From contig CAIVJW010000038.1 in assembly GCA_903906315.1 (NCBI GenBank), positions 1 through 34,318 on the forward strand: 34,318 bases of DNA, read 5' to 3'. This document shows, piece after piece, positions 7,291 through 14,978 of the stretch. How positions within the stretch are numbered: the first letter of the stretch is position 1; every line of letters begins with the position of its first letter. Source of the DNA: an uncultured delta proteobacterium. Its GTDB lineage: Bacteria; Myxococcota_A; Polyangia; Polyangiales; Polyangiaceae. The notes beneath the pieces are model-generated. The model did not search any database and was not told where the DNA came from. It worked only from the letters and a program-made list of their open reading frames with translations. The position numbers and the translations under genes are program-made.

Positions 7291-8100
7291 CTAGGCGCGC
7301 TGCTTCCGGCGCGGCGCCTCCGTCAACCAGCGGTCGACCCGCACGCCGCGCAGATCCTTGCGGTCCATCGCGGCGAGGATGCGCGGCAGCGCCTGGAGCG
7401 TCGCGGGCACGTGCGTGTCGCGCTCGGCCGCGTCGTGCAAGAGCACGATCGCGCCGTCCGAGAGGCCTCGCACGACGCGCGCGACGACGCGGTCGGGCCT
7501 GGACCGCGCGAGGCCGTCGACGCCGCGCGCGGACCAGCCGATGACCTCGAGATCGAGCTCCTCGACGGCGCGCGCGATGCGCAGGCTCGTGTGCCCGACC
7601 GGCGGCCGAAAGAGCCACGGGCGCTCGCCGGTGATGGCCTCGATCGCGGCGACGGCGCGGCGCAGATCGTCGCGCACGAACCGGAGCGATCGGAGCGAAA
7701 ACAGGCGGTCGTGCGCGTACGAGTGGACGCCGACCGCGTGGCCGCGGCGGACGATCTCCCGCACGACCTCGGGGTGCGCCTCGGCCTTGTGGCCGATGAC
7801 GAAGAACGTCGCCTTGGCGCCGGCTCGGTCGAGCAGATCGAGCACGCGCGGCGTGTGCTCGGGGTGCGGGCCGTCGTCGAACGTGAGCGCGACGCCGCGC
7901 GCCCGGCGCGGGCCGCGCACGACGACGTCGACGAACATGGCGAGGCGCAGCACGAGGTGGCCGAGCGTGACCCACGCGACGTAGCCCGTGAGCGCGGCCG
8001 CCGAGAGCCACAGCGGCAGCGGCCCGAGGATCAGGCTGCGCGCGACGAGCGCGATGGCGCCGGCCGTCGCGAGGTAGAAGAGCCCGCGAGCGAGGGGCAC
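7291..8100 (-). CDS. Membrane-anchored polysaccharide deacetylase (NodB domain)
   Basis: A 269-residue protein with two hydrophobic segments (about 8-26 and 30-60) followed by a CE4/NodB deacetylase domain at about 65-260. All metal and catalytic motifs are visible: TFDDGPH with Asp75 and Asp76, HSYAH with His126 and His130 (zinc or cobalt ligands), RPPVGH at 165-170, and LLHD with His222. Enzymes of this class remove N- or O-acetyl groups from chitin, peptidoglycan or exopolysaccharide. The membrane anchor suggests it acts on envelope glycans. The gene starts with GTG at 8100, eight bases after the stop of the small membrane protein at 8109, so the two form an operon. Conservation of all motifs predicts an active enzyme; the substrate cannot be read from sequence. 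Confidence 0.93.
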   Translation of the reverse strand: MPLARGLFYLATAGAIALVARSLILGPLPLWLSAAALTGYVAWVTLGHLVLRLAMFVDVVVRGPRRARGVALTFDDGPHPEHTPRVLDLLDRAGAKATFFVIGHKAEAHPEVVREIVRRGHAVGVHSYAHDRLFSLRSLRFVRDDLRRAVAAIEAITGERPWLFRPPVGHTSLRIARAVEELDLEVIGWSARGVDGLARSRPDRVVARVVRGLSDGAIVLLHDAAERDTHVPATLQALPRILAAMDRKDLRGVRVDRWLTEAPRRKQRA

Positions 8101-8108
8101 GAGCGGCC

Positions 8109-8663
8109 CTACTTGCGGGCGCGCGGCTTCTCGGCCTCGGCGTCGAGATCCTCGCCGAGATCGTCACCGCCAGCGGGGGCGGCGATGCGCTTGCCGGGCG
8201 GGGCCGCCGCGACGCGCTTCGGCCCCGCGCCCGATTCGCCGCCGGGCGTGTTGTCGACGTCGTAGAAGCCGCCGAGGAGCGCGGCGATGGCCGCGAGCGA
8301 GGTGATCGCGAGGCCGCCGAGCGTGCCGTTCGACGTCGCGAGCTCGCCGAGCGAGCCGTTCGCGCCGCCGAGCTCGCCGAGCGAAAACGGAAGCGGCAGC
8401 GTGAGCCACGTGCGCGCCGCCCACATCAGGCCCGCGCCGAGGAGGGCGCCGACGAAGGCCTTCATCCCGGCCTCGATCTTGGCGTCCTTGGCCCAGATCG
8501 GCTTGCCCGCGATGAGCCCCACGACGACGCCCGTGAGCGCGGCCGCGAGGTACGCGACGATGGCGCCGGGCGCGGCGAAGCCGAGCTTGGCGAGGCCGAA
8601 GCCGACGAGGGCCCCGACGACGAGGCCCTTGATGATTCCAGCGAGCAGCCGCACGGGGAGCAC
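8109..8663 (-). CDS. Small polytopic membrane protein with decapeptide repeats
   Basis: A 184-residue protein with four predicted hydrophobic segments (about 7-29, 33-54, 68-86, 115-133), rich in Gly and Ala. A loop at about 93-120 carries three near-repeats of ten residues built on S/T-L-G-E/G-L with Asn-Gly between units: SLGELGGANG, SLGELATSNG and TLGGLAITSL. The C-terminal 50 residues are charged and disordered, with Lys/Arg/Pro at the end. I do not recognise the family. The chosen start is a GTG at 8663 with AAGGA six bases upstream; a second GTG at 8654 is possible. It is the first gene of an operon with the deacetylase, so it may scaffold or help export the same glycan; this is inference. 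Confidence 0.75.
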   Translation of the reverse strand: MLPVRLLAGIIKGLVVGALVGFGLAKLGFAAPGAIVAYLAAALTGVVVGLIAGKPIWAKDAKIEAGMKAFVGALLGAGLMWAARTWLTLPLPFSLGELGGANGSLGELATSNGTLGGLAITSLAAIAALLGGFYDVDNTPGGESGAGPKRVAAAPPGKRIAAPAGGDDLGEDLDAEAEKPRARK

Positions 8664-8819
8664 GCTCCATCCTTGGCACGGGCGCGCGCCTCGTTCAACA
8701 TGCGTGCACCGCGTCGCCCGCAACGGCGCTCTGCGTCGTGGCCGGCCTGCCGCGCGTGACCTCGTCGAGGCGCGCGCGGACGGCGAGGCGACGGCCGGCG
8801 CGGGGCCCGACCCTCCGCC

Positions 8820-10268
8820 GTGCTGTTCAACACCCTCGAGTACGCAGCCTTCTTCGCCGCGGCCTTCACGATCTCGTGGGGCCTCGCGCGCCTGCGGAGC
8901 CCCTGGCTGCGCGTCGTGTTCCTGCTGTGCGCGAGCTACGGCTTCTACGCGGCGTGGAACTGGCGCTACCTGCCGCTCATCTTCGCGTCCTCGACGGTGG
9001 ACTTCTTCCTCGCGCGCTGGATCGCGCGCGAGACGGACGCGCGCCGTCGCAAGGCCGCGCTCGTCGTGACGGTGGTCTTGAACCTCTCGTTCCTGGGGTT
9101 CTTCAAGTACTGGAACTTCACGGTCGAGAACGTGCGCCTCCTCGAGGCGTGGGTCACGGGCGCCGCGCCCGTCGCGCCGAGCGACGCGCTGCGCGTGCTC
9201 CTGCCGCCGGTCGGCATCTCGTTCTTCACGTTCGAATCGATGAGCTACGTCATCGACGTCTACCGCGGCGACCTCGCGCCCCACGCGAGCTACCTGCGCT
9301 ACCTGCTCTTCGTCTCGTTCTTCCCGCACCTGGTCGCGGGGCCCATCGTGCGCCCGCGCGACCTGCTCCCGCAGCTCGAGCGCCCGCCGGTGCTGACGCG
9401 CGAGGTCGCCGGCGAGGCGATGTTCCTCATCGCGATCGGGCTGATGAAGAAGATCGTGATCAGCGATCAGCTCGCGCTAAACCTCGTCGACCGCGTCTTC
9501 GAGCGGCCGTCGAGCTTCTCCGCGATCGAGACGCTGGCCGGGGTCTATGGCTACGCGGTGCAGATCTACTGCGATTTCTCGGGCTACACCGACATCGCGA
9601 TCGGATCGGCGCTGCTGCTCGGCGTGCGGTTCCCCAAGAACTTCGACCAGCCGTACCAGGCGACCAACATGGCCGACTTCTGGCACCGCTGGCACATCTC
9701 GCTGTCGACGTGGCTGCGCGACTACCTCTACATCCCGCTCGGCGGCAGCCGCGGGAAGGGGTGGCTCACCTACCGCAACCTGATGCTCACGATGCTCCTC
9801 GGCGGGCTGTGGCACGGGGCGAGCTGGACGTTCGTGTTCTGGGGCTTCTTGCAGGGGCTGGGGCTCGGGGTGACGCGCGCGTGGCAGCGCTGGCGCAAGG
9901 ACCGGCGCGGCGGCGCGCCGGCACCCGCGTCGTTCGCGCACGACGTCGTCGCGAGCGTGCTCACCTTCCACTACGTGTGCCTGTGCTGGATCTTCTTCCG
10001 CTCGCCGACCTTCGGGCAAGCGCTGGCGGTGATGCGCCAGATCGCGACGCTCACGACGTTCCACCCGAACCTGCCGACGGTCGTGCTCGCCGTGCTCGGG
10101 CTCGGGGTCGCGGCGCTGCTCGTGCCGCGCAAGGCGCACGACGTCGCGCTCCGCCGGTTCGCCGCGCTGCCCGCGGTCGCGCAGGGCGTGCTCTTGTTCG
10201 TGGTGGCGATCGTGCTGCACGAGGCCGCGAGCGTGGCGGCCGTGCCGTTCGTCTACTTCCAGTTCTGA
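8820..10268 (+). CDS. MBOAT family membrane O-acyltransferase (AlgI-like)
   Basis: A 482-residue polytopic membrane enzyme of the MBOAT family, close in layout to alginate O-acetyltransferase AlgI. Recognisable elements are the N-terminal MLFNTLEYAAFF and FLLCASYGFYAAWNWRY, the reentrant-loop motif SFFPHLVAGPIVRP at about 166-179, YCDFSGYTDIAIG (250-262), DFWHRWHISLSTWLRDYLYIPLGG with His289 and His292, and the invariant LLGGLWHGASW with the catalytic His332. These enzymes pass acetyl groups across the membrane to exported polysaccharide or secondary wall polymer. AlgI-type proteins usually work with an SGNH-type periplasmic partner; none is adjacent. It is divergent from the deacetylase operon, which suggests opposed acetylation and deacetylation of one glycan. 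The start is GTG at 8820, with no clear ribosome binding site. Confidence 0.95.
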   Translation: MLFNTLEYAAFFAAAFTISWGLARLRSPWLRVVFLLCASYGFYAAWNWRYLPLIFASSTVDFFLARWIARETDARRRKAALVVTVVLNLSFLGFFKYWNFTVENVRLLEAWVTGAAPVAPSDALRVLLPPVGISFFTFESMSYVIDVYRGDLAPHASYLRYLLFVSFFPHLVAGPIVRPRDLLPQLERPPVLTREVAGEAMFLIAIGLMKKIVISDQLALNLVDRVFERPSSFSAIETLAGVYGYAVQIYCDFSGYTDIAIGSALLLGVRFPKNFDQPYQATNMADFWHRWHISLSTWLRDYLYIPLGGSRGKGWLTYRNLMLTMLLGGLWHGASWTFVFWGFLQGLGLGVTRAWQRWRKDRRGGAPAPASFAHDVVASVLTFHYVCLCWIFFRSPTFGQALAVMRQIATLTTFHPNLPTVVLAVLGLGVAALLVPRKAHDVALRRFAALPAVAQGVLLFVVAIVLHEAASVAAVPFVYFQF

Positions 10269-10557
10269 GGCGCGATCCGCGGGGATGGTGTGCGCGTCGG
10301 CCGGTCACGCGCCAGCTCGACGGCCGGCGCGGCCTCACCGGGCAGGCGGTCGGAGGCAGCTCTCGTGGGGCGATCGGAGGGGCGGCCGGTCGCCGGAGGT
10401 CGGGCCTCGCACCCCGGCGCGCGAGCCCCGGGTCGCGCTCCGGTCGCGGTGGTCGTTCGCGCCGACCTGGCCGATCGAGCGCCCGCGCTCCGCTTGGCCC
10501 GCCGCGAGGGGGCATGCTAGCCGGAGGGTCGAGCGACCGGAGCGAACACCCCGACCC

Positions 10558-11574
10558 ATGAAGCGGCGCGACTTCCTGCGATGGATCGGCCTCGGCGCCC
10601 TCGGCGCCGCGTCCGCTGGCGCCCTGTCGGCGAGCCGCGAGGCGTTCGCGGCGCCGCCGCGCAAGAAGGTGCGCGAGATCCAGACCGGCGACCTCGGGAC
10701 GACGCTCCTGCTCGACCTCGACGCGGCGCCGTTTCCGAGCCCGGGCGCGCCGTACGAGGACGCGACGGTGCTCGTGTTCGTGCCGGCGCATTACCGGGCG
10801 CCCGCGGACGGCGCGATCGACCTGGTCGTCCACTTCCACGGCCACAACAGCACCACCGAGGCGACGGTCAAGGCGCACGCGCTCCGCGAGCAGCTCTTCG
10901 AGAGCAAGCAGAACGCGCTGCTCGTCGCGCCGCAGGGGCCGGTGAACGCCACCGACGGCGCGGGCGGCAAGCTCGAAAAGCCGGGCGGGCTCGCGCGCCT
11001 CTGCGCCGAGGTCGCCCTGGTGCTCAAGACGCCCGCCGTCCGCGAGGCGATCGGGCCGTCGGCGGTCGGGAAGAAGCAGAAGGCGAAGCCCGGGATGGTG
11101 TGCCTCTCGGCGCACTCGGGCGGCTACCGCGTCGCCGCGAGCTGCCTGCGCGACGGGGGCCTCGACGTGAGCGAGGTGTACCTGTTCGACGCGCTCTACG
11201 GCGAGATCGACGCGTACCGCGACTGGGTCGTCGCCGGCGGCGGCAAGCGCCGGCACAAGCTCGTGTCGCACTACGTCGGTGGGAAGGTCCGCGAGCGGAA
11301 CCTCGAGCTGCTCGCCGAGCTCGAGCGGCGCGGCGTGCGCTGCGACCACGAGACGCGGCCCGGCCAGCTGACGCGCGCCGAGCTCGCGAAGGGGCGCGCG
11401 GTCTTCCTCGCGACGGCGCTCACGCACACCGGCATCACGCACGAGCTCAACGCGCTGCGCGACTGCCTGTTCGCGTCCGGGCTGCGACGCAACCTCGGGA
11501 CGGACTGGTTCGAGAAGAAGGACGAGCCGCGGCCTCTCGACGCGCGGGCGCCGGCAGCCGAGCCGCCTTCGTGA
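10558..11574 (+). CDS. Tat-exported alpha/beta-hydrolase-like protein
   Basis: A 338-residue secreted protein. The N-terminus MKRRDFLRWIGLGALGA carries the twin-arginine export motif (RRDFLR), with a probable cleavage site after Ala-Phe-Ala-Ala near residue 32, so it is exported folded. The mature part looks like an alpha/beta hydrolase: VVHFHGHNSTT (91-100) as the oxyanion strand-turn, CLSAHSGGY (182-190) with Ser187 as probable nucleophile in a modified elbow, and FDALYG with Asp211. A late His (GITHELNA) could complete the triad. The substrate is unknown. The stop overlaps the start of the next gene (GTGA), so it is coupled to the GT-C/TPR membrane protein. A TA-box (10515-10520) lies 37-42 bases upstream, and 289 bp of apparently non-coding DNA separate it from the MBOAT gene. 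Confidence 0.85.
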   Translation: MKRRDFLRWIGLGALGAASAGALSASREAFAAPPRKKVREIQTGDLGTTLLLDLDAAPFPSPGAPYEDATVLVFVPAHYRAPADGAIDLVVHFHGHNSTTEATVKAHALREQLFESKQNALLVAPQGPVNATDGAGGKLEKPGGLARLCAEVALVLKTPAVREAIGPSAVGKKQKAKPGMVCLSAHSGGYRVAASCLRDGGLDVSEVYLFDALYGEIDAYRDWVVAGGGKRRHKLVSHYVGGKVRERNLELLAELERRGVRCDHETRPGQLTRAELAKGRAVFLATALTHTGITHELNALRDCLFASGLRRNLGTDWFEKKDEPRPLDARAPAAEPPS

Positions 11575-13172
11575 CGGCGGGACCGGGCGCCTCGGCAGGA
11601 CGCCGCGCGGCCTGGATGACGGCCCTGTTCGCGCTCGTGATCGTGGGGGCCTACGCGGGATCGATCCGGGGCGGGTTCCTGAACTACGACGATCCGTGGC
11701 TCATCCGGGACAACCCGGTGCTCGCGCGCGCGGATCGCGGCGCGCTGAAGACGATCTGGCTCGACCTCTCGGAGGACGGGCGGATGTCGCTCGGCGCCGA
11801 GTATCTGCCGGTGCGCGACACCGTCGAGTGGGTCGAGGCGCGGGTCCACGGGCTCGATCCGCACGCGATGCGCGCGCTGAACCTGGCGATCTACGTGGCC
11901 GGGGCGCTGCTCCTCCGCGCGTGGCTGATCGGCGCGATCGGGGCGGGGGTCGCGGCCGAGGTCGCAGCGTGGGCGTTCGCGCTGCACCCGGCGCACGCGG
12001 AGTCGGTCGCGTGGCTCGCGGGGCGCAAGGACGTGCTGGCGCTCCTCCTCGTCGGCGCGGCGCTCGTCGCGTACGCGCGCGAGGAGCGCCGGTGGCGCCT
12101 GATCGCGCCGGCCCTGATCGCGCTCGCGTGCCTCTCGAAGGGCGTGGCGGTGGCGGCGCCGCTGATCTTGCCGATGCACGATCTGCTGCGTAAGCGGCGC
12201 GTCGACTGGCCGGTGGTCGCGGCATCGATCACCTTCGCGATCGGGGTGACGGCGGTGCACGTGCACGTCGGCCACACGGTCCACATGACGACCGCGCCGC
12301 TCGGTGGGTCGCGGATCGCGGCGGCGGCGACCATGGGGCCGGTGTTCGCGCGCTACCTCGCCCACGCGGCGTGGCCCGCGAATCTGAGCATCATCCAGGA
12401 GGTGCGCGCGCGCGAGGCGACCGACCTGCTGGCCTGGCTCGCGTACGCGCCGCTCCTCGCGTGGGCGGTCGTCGCCGCGCGCCTCTGGCGACGGGACCGA
12501 CGCCCCGCGATCGCGCTCGGGCTGTTCCTCGTGCCGATGGCGCCGACGAGCCAGGTGATCGTGTCCCTCCAGAACGTGATGGCGGATCGGTACCTGCTCC
12601 TGCCGCTCCTCGGGCCGGCCCTCGCCGCCGGCGTGCTCGCCGATCGCCTCGTCGCGTGGGATCGACGCGCGATCGCCGCCCCAGCCCTCGGCCTCGCGGC
12701 GCTCTTCGCGGTGACGGTCGCGCGGGCCGAAGCGTTCGCCGACAGCGCGCGCGTGTTCGGCGACGCGACGGAGAAGACGCTGACGCTCGCGGCGCCGCCC
12801 TTCCAGCTCGGCGCGGCGCTCGAGGAGCGCGGCGACCTCGCCGGCGCCGAGGCCGCGTACCGCGAGGCGATCGCGCGCGACCCACGCACCGAGCCCGCCC
12901 GGCGCGCGGCGAACAAGCTCGCCGATCTGTGCCTGCGGCAGGGGCGCACCGCCGAGGCGATGGCCATCCTCGCCACCGCGGTCGATCGCTTCCCCGACGA
13001 TCCGAAGGTGCTCGGCAACCTGGCCGAGATCACCGCGCGCCACGGCCGTCGCGAGGTCGCGCTGCAGCTGTTCCAGCTCCTGATGGCGCGCTTCCCCGGC
13101 TACGAGGTCGGTCGCCGCAACTTCGAGCGCCACTTCGGCGACGCGGCGCCGCAGCGCGCGCCGGCGCCGTGA
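11571..13172 (+). CDS. GT-C-like membrane protein (TMTC/O-mannosyltransferase type) with C-terminal TPRs
   Basis: A 533-residue polytopic membrane protein. After the first helix (about 15-32) comes the loop FLNYDDPWLIRDNP, with Asp40-Asp41 in the place of the catalytic acidic pair of GT-C enzymes; the TMTC and related O-mannosyltransferase-like proteins have the same Asp-Asp-x-x-x-x-x-x-Asn-Pro arrangement. ALHPAHAESVAWLAGRKDVLA and YLLLPLLGPALAAG are further family elements. The last 130 residues contain tetratricopeptide repeats (GDLAGAEAAYREAIARDP, GRTAEAMAILATAVDRFPDD, REVALQLFQLLMARFP). A lipid-linked sugar transferase acting on exported proteins is plausible, with the TPRs holding a partner. 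GTG at 11571 overlaps the upstream stop; ATG at 11616 is an alternative start. No further gene follows in the operon. Confidence 0.88.
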   Translation: MTAGPGASAGRRAAWMTALFALVIVGAYAGSIRGGFLNYDDPWLIRDNPVLARADRGALKTIWLDLSEDGRMSLGAEYLPVRDTVEWVEARVHGLDPHAMRALNLAIYVAGALLLRAWLIGAIGAGVAAEVAAWAFALHPAHAESVAWLAGRKDVLALLLVGAALVAYAREERRWRLIAPALIALACLSKGVAVAAPLILPMHDLLRKRRVDWPVVAASITFAIGVTAVHVHVGHTVHMTTAPLGGSRIAAAATMGPVFARYLAHAAWPANLSIIQEVRAREATDLLAWLAYAPLLAWAVVAARLWRRDRRPAIALGLFLVPMAPTSQVIVSLQNVMADRYLLLPLLGPALAAGVLADRLVAWDRRAIAAPALGLAALFAVTVARAEAFADSARVFGDATEKTLTLAAPPFQLGAALEERGDLAGAEAAYREAIARDPRTEPARRAANKLADLCLRQGRTAEAMAILATAVDRFPDDPKVLGNLAEITARHGRREVALQLFQLLMARFPGYEVGRRNFERHFGDAAPQRAPAP

Positions 13173-13210
13173 TCGGGCGGCTCGGCCGGTGACCTCGCCG
13201 ACGGGAGGTG

Positions 13211-13219
13211 TGCTATCCC
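13211..13219 (+). promoter_or_regulatory. -10-like TA box before the Cys-rich lipoprotein
   Basis: TGCTATCCC has an extended TGC and a TA core, with seven bases between the box and the ATG at 13227. No Shine-Dalgarno follows. Same layout as at 2986 and 27317. Confidence 0.4.
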
Positions 13220-13226
13220 GGTCCGC

Positions 13227-13766
13227 ATGCGCTTCGACTCACGTCGCCGCGGAGGTTCCGCACGCGATCTGCCCCTTCGGGCCGGGGGGGCCGTCTCCGC
13301 CGGGCTGCTGATCGCCGCCGTCGGGATCGGCGCGTGCGGCTCCAGCACGACCGTCGAGGGAGCCACCACCACCGGGTCGACCACGAGCAGCGCGTCGACG
13401 ACGACGACCGGGTCGACCACGAGCACCACGACCGGCGCGCCCGTCGCGTGCGGCCCGACGCTCACGTGCAAGGACGGCGAGGCGTGCGTCGCCGACGAGA
13501 AGGCTCCGGCGTGCGGGACCGCGCCGGAGGACGGCGGCACCTGCCCGGACGGCACCGCGCTGAGCGAGTGCGCGAGCGGCGTCGGTGTGTTTCCGTGCTG
13601 CTGCGCACCGACCCCCGCGCCCGACCACCGCTGCGTGCCCGCCCCCGAGTGCGGCCCGGAGCCCTCCTGCCAGTGCGCCGACGCGCGGTGCCCCGGGGAC
13701 ATGACGTGCGAAAGGCGCATCGGCGACCCGACCACGTTGCACTGCGTCGAGCCGCCGATGGCCTGA
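13227..13766 (+). CDS. Cys-rich lipoprotein
   Basis: A 179-residue predicted lipoprotein. An Arg-rich N-region (RRR at 6-8) and hydrophobic segment end at a lipobox Ile-Gly-Ala-Cys (Cys37). A Thr/Ser linker (about 40-72) separates the anchor from a compact domain (about 73-179) with about 15 Cys spaced like a secreted disulfide-rich module, including a Cys-Cys-Cys triplet (FPCCCAPTP) and CxCxxxxCPxxxxC near the end. No known domain is recognised; the Cys pattern loosely resembles the EGF-like and Cys-knot regions seen in myxobacterial surface proteins such as the N-terminal part of the kelch lipoprotein at 28636. It is probably monocistronic. The protein likely sits on the periplasmic or outer face of a membrane; its role is unknown. 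Confidence 0.8.
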   Translation: MRFDSRRRGGSARDLPLRAGGAVSAGLLIAAVGIGACGSSTTVEGATTTGSTTSSASTTTTGSTTSTTTGAPVACGPTLTCKDGEACVADEKAPACGTAPEDGGTCPDGTALSECASGVGVFPCCCAPTPAPDHRCVPAPECGPEPSCQCADARCPGDMTCERRIGDPTTLHCVEPPMA

Positions 13767-13875
13767 ACGAAGGCCGATTGCGACGGTCCCGGCGTCCCCC
13801 TCCCCCGCGTCCGATCGCTTCGCGCGCCCGGCGACACGCTCCCCGCCCGGACGGCACGCCCCGCGCCCGCGAGTC

Positions 13876-13884
13876 GGCTAGGCT
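13876..13884 (+). promoter_or_regulatory. -10-like TA box before the hydrolase-HD fusion gene
   Basis: GGCTAGGCT contains TAGGCT, a TAnnnT box, six bases before the GTG start at 13891. This spacing puts the transcript start at the start codon. Confidence 0.45.
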
Positions 13885-13890
13885 CTTGCC

Positions 13891-14976
13891 GTGACCCCTC
13901 CCCGCCTCCGCGTGCAGTTCATTCACGGCCTCGAGGGCAGCCCGCAGGGCGCCAAGGCGCGCTTCCTCGCCGGTCCCTTCGACGTGATCGCGCCCGCGAT
14001 GGACACGTCCGACTTCGCCGGGGCGATCGAGGCGCAGGCCCGCGCGCTCGCCGAGCGGCAGCCGGACGTCGTGGTCGGGTCGTCCTTCGGCGGCGCGATC
14101 GCGGTCGAGCTCATCGACCGCGGCCTCTGGCGGGGGCCGACGCTCCTGCTCGCGCAGGCGGCGCTGAAGCTCGGCCAGGCGCGCCGGATCGCTCCGGGCG
14201 TGCCCGTGCTGCTGGTCCACGGCCTGCGCGACGACGTGGTGCCGATCGAGGACAGCCGCGCGCTCGCGGCGACGGGCACGCCGTCGCTCGTGCGGCTCGT
14301 CGAGGTCGACGACGATCACCGCCTGCAGACGCTCGTCGACTCGGGGCGGCTTTCCGACCTCGTGCGGACCGTGGCCGCGCTCGGGCGGCACGAGGACGCG
14401 CGGCCGGCCGCCGCGGCGCCGTGGTCGCAGGACCTCTACCAGCGCGCGCTCGCGTTCGCCGCCCGCGCGCACGGCGACCAGAAGGTCCCGGGATCCACGA
14501 TGCCGTACGTCGTGCACGTCGCCCTGGTGGCGATGGAGGTGCTGGCGGCCGCGCGGGTCGACCCGTTCGACGCCGACCTCGCGATCGCCTGCGCGCTCCT
14601 GCACGACACGCTCGAGGACACGCAGGTGGAGGCCGCCGCCATCGACCGCGAGTTCGGCCCGCGCGTGCTCGCCGGCGTCCGGGCGCTGACCAAGGACGAG
14701 GCGAGGCCCAAGCCGCAGCGCATGGCCGACTCCCTCGCGCGCATCGCCCGCGAGCCGCGCGAGGTCGGCGCGGTCAAGCTCGCCGATCGCATCACCAACC
14801 TGCAGGAGCCGCCCCGCGACTGGACCCCGGCCAAGCGGGCCGCGTACCGCGAGGAGGCCCGCGCGATCCTCGCCGCGGTCGGCGGCGCGTCGGCGCCCCT
14901 CGCCGCGCGCCTCGCGGCGAAGATCGAGGCGTACGGCGCGTTCGTCGACGACGGTCCGCTCGAGCCCTCGCCCTAG
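13891..14976 (+). CDS. Alpha/beta-hydrolase fused to a RelA/SpoT-type HD hydrolase domain
   Basis: A 361-residue two-domain cytoplasmic protein. Residues 1-165 are a small alpha/beta hydrolase: QFIHGLEGSPQG, nucleophile elbow Gly63-Ser-Ser65-Phe-Gly67, acid in GLRDDVVP (Asp114/115) and His143, similar in size and layout to YqiA-type esterases. Residues 178-350 are an HD hydrolase of the SpoT/MESH1 kind: ARAHGDQ with His194, YVVHVALVA with His209, LLHDTLEDT with His238, Asp239, Glu242 and Asp243, and KLADRITNL with Asp299 and Asn303. All metal and catalytic positions are kept, so pyrophosphohydrolase activity on (p)ppGpp or a related nucleotide is likely. No synthetase, TGS or ACT domain is present. 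It starts with GTG and is followed after two bases by the phosphotransferase gene. Confidence 0.88.
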   Translation: MTPPRLRVQFIHGLEGSPQGAKARFLAGPFDVIAPAMDTSDFAGAIEAQARALAERQPDVVVGSSFGGAIAVELIDRGLWRGPTLLLAQAALKLGQARRIAPGVPVLLVHGLRDDVVPIEDSRALAATGTPSLVRLVEVDDDHRLQTLVDSGRLSDLVRTVAALGRHEDARPAAAAPWSQDLYQRALAFAARAHGDQKVPGSTMPYVVHVALVAMEVLAAARVDPFDADLAIACALLHDTLEDTQVEAAAIDREFGPRVLAGVRALTKDEARPKPQRMADSLARIAREPREVGAVKLADRITNLQEPPRDWTPAKRAAYREEARAILAAVGGASAPLAARLAAKIEAYGAFVDDGPLEPSP

Positions 14977-14978
14977 GC

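Noticed and set aside
10269-10557. Possible short genes between the MBOAT and Tat-hydrolase genes
   Set aside because: Open frames here are Arg/Ala/Gly-rich, with no motif, no signal peptide and no binding site; treated as non-coding.
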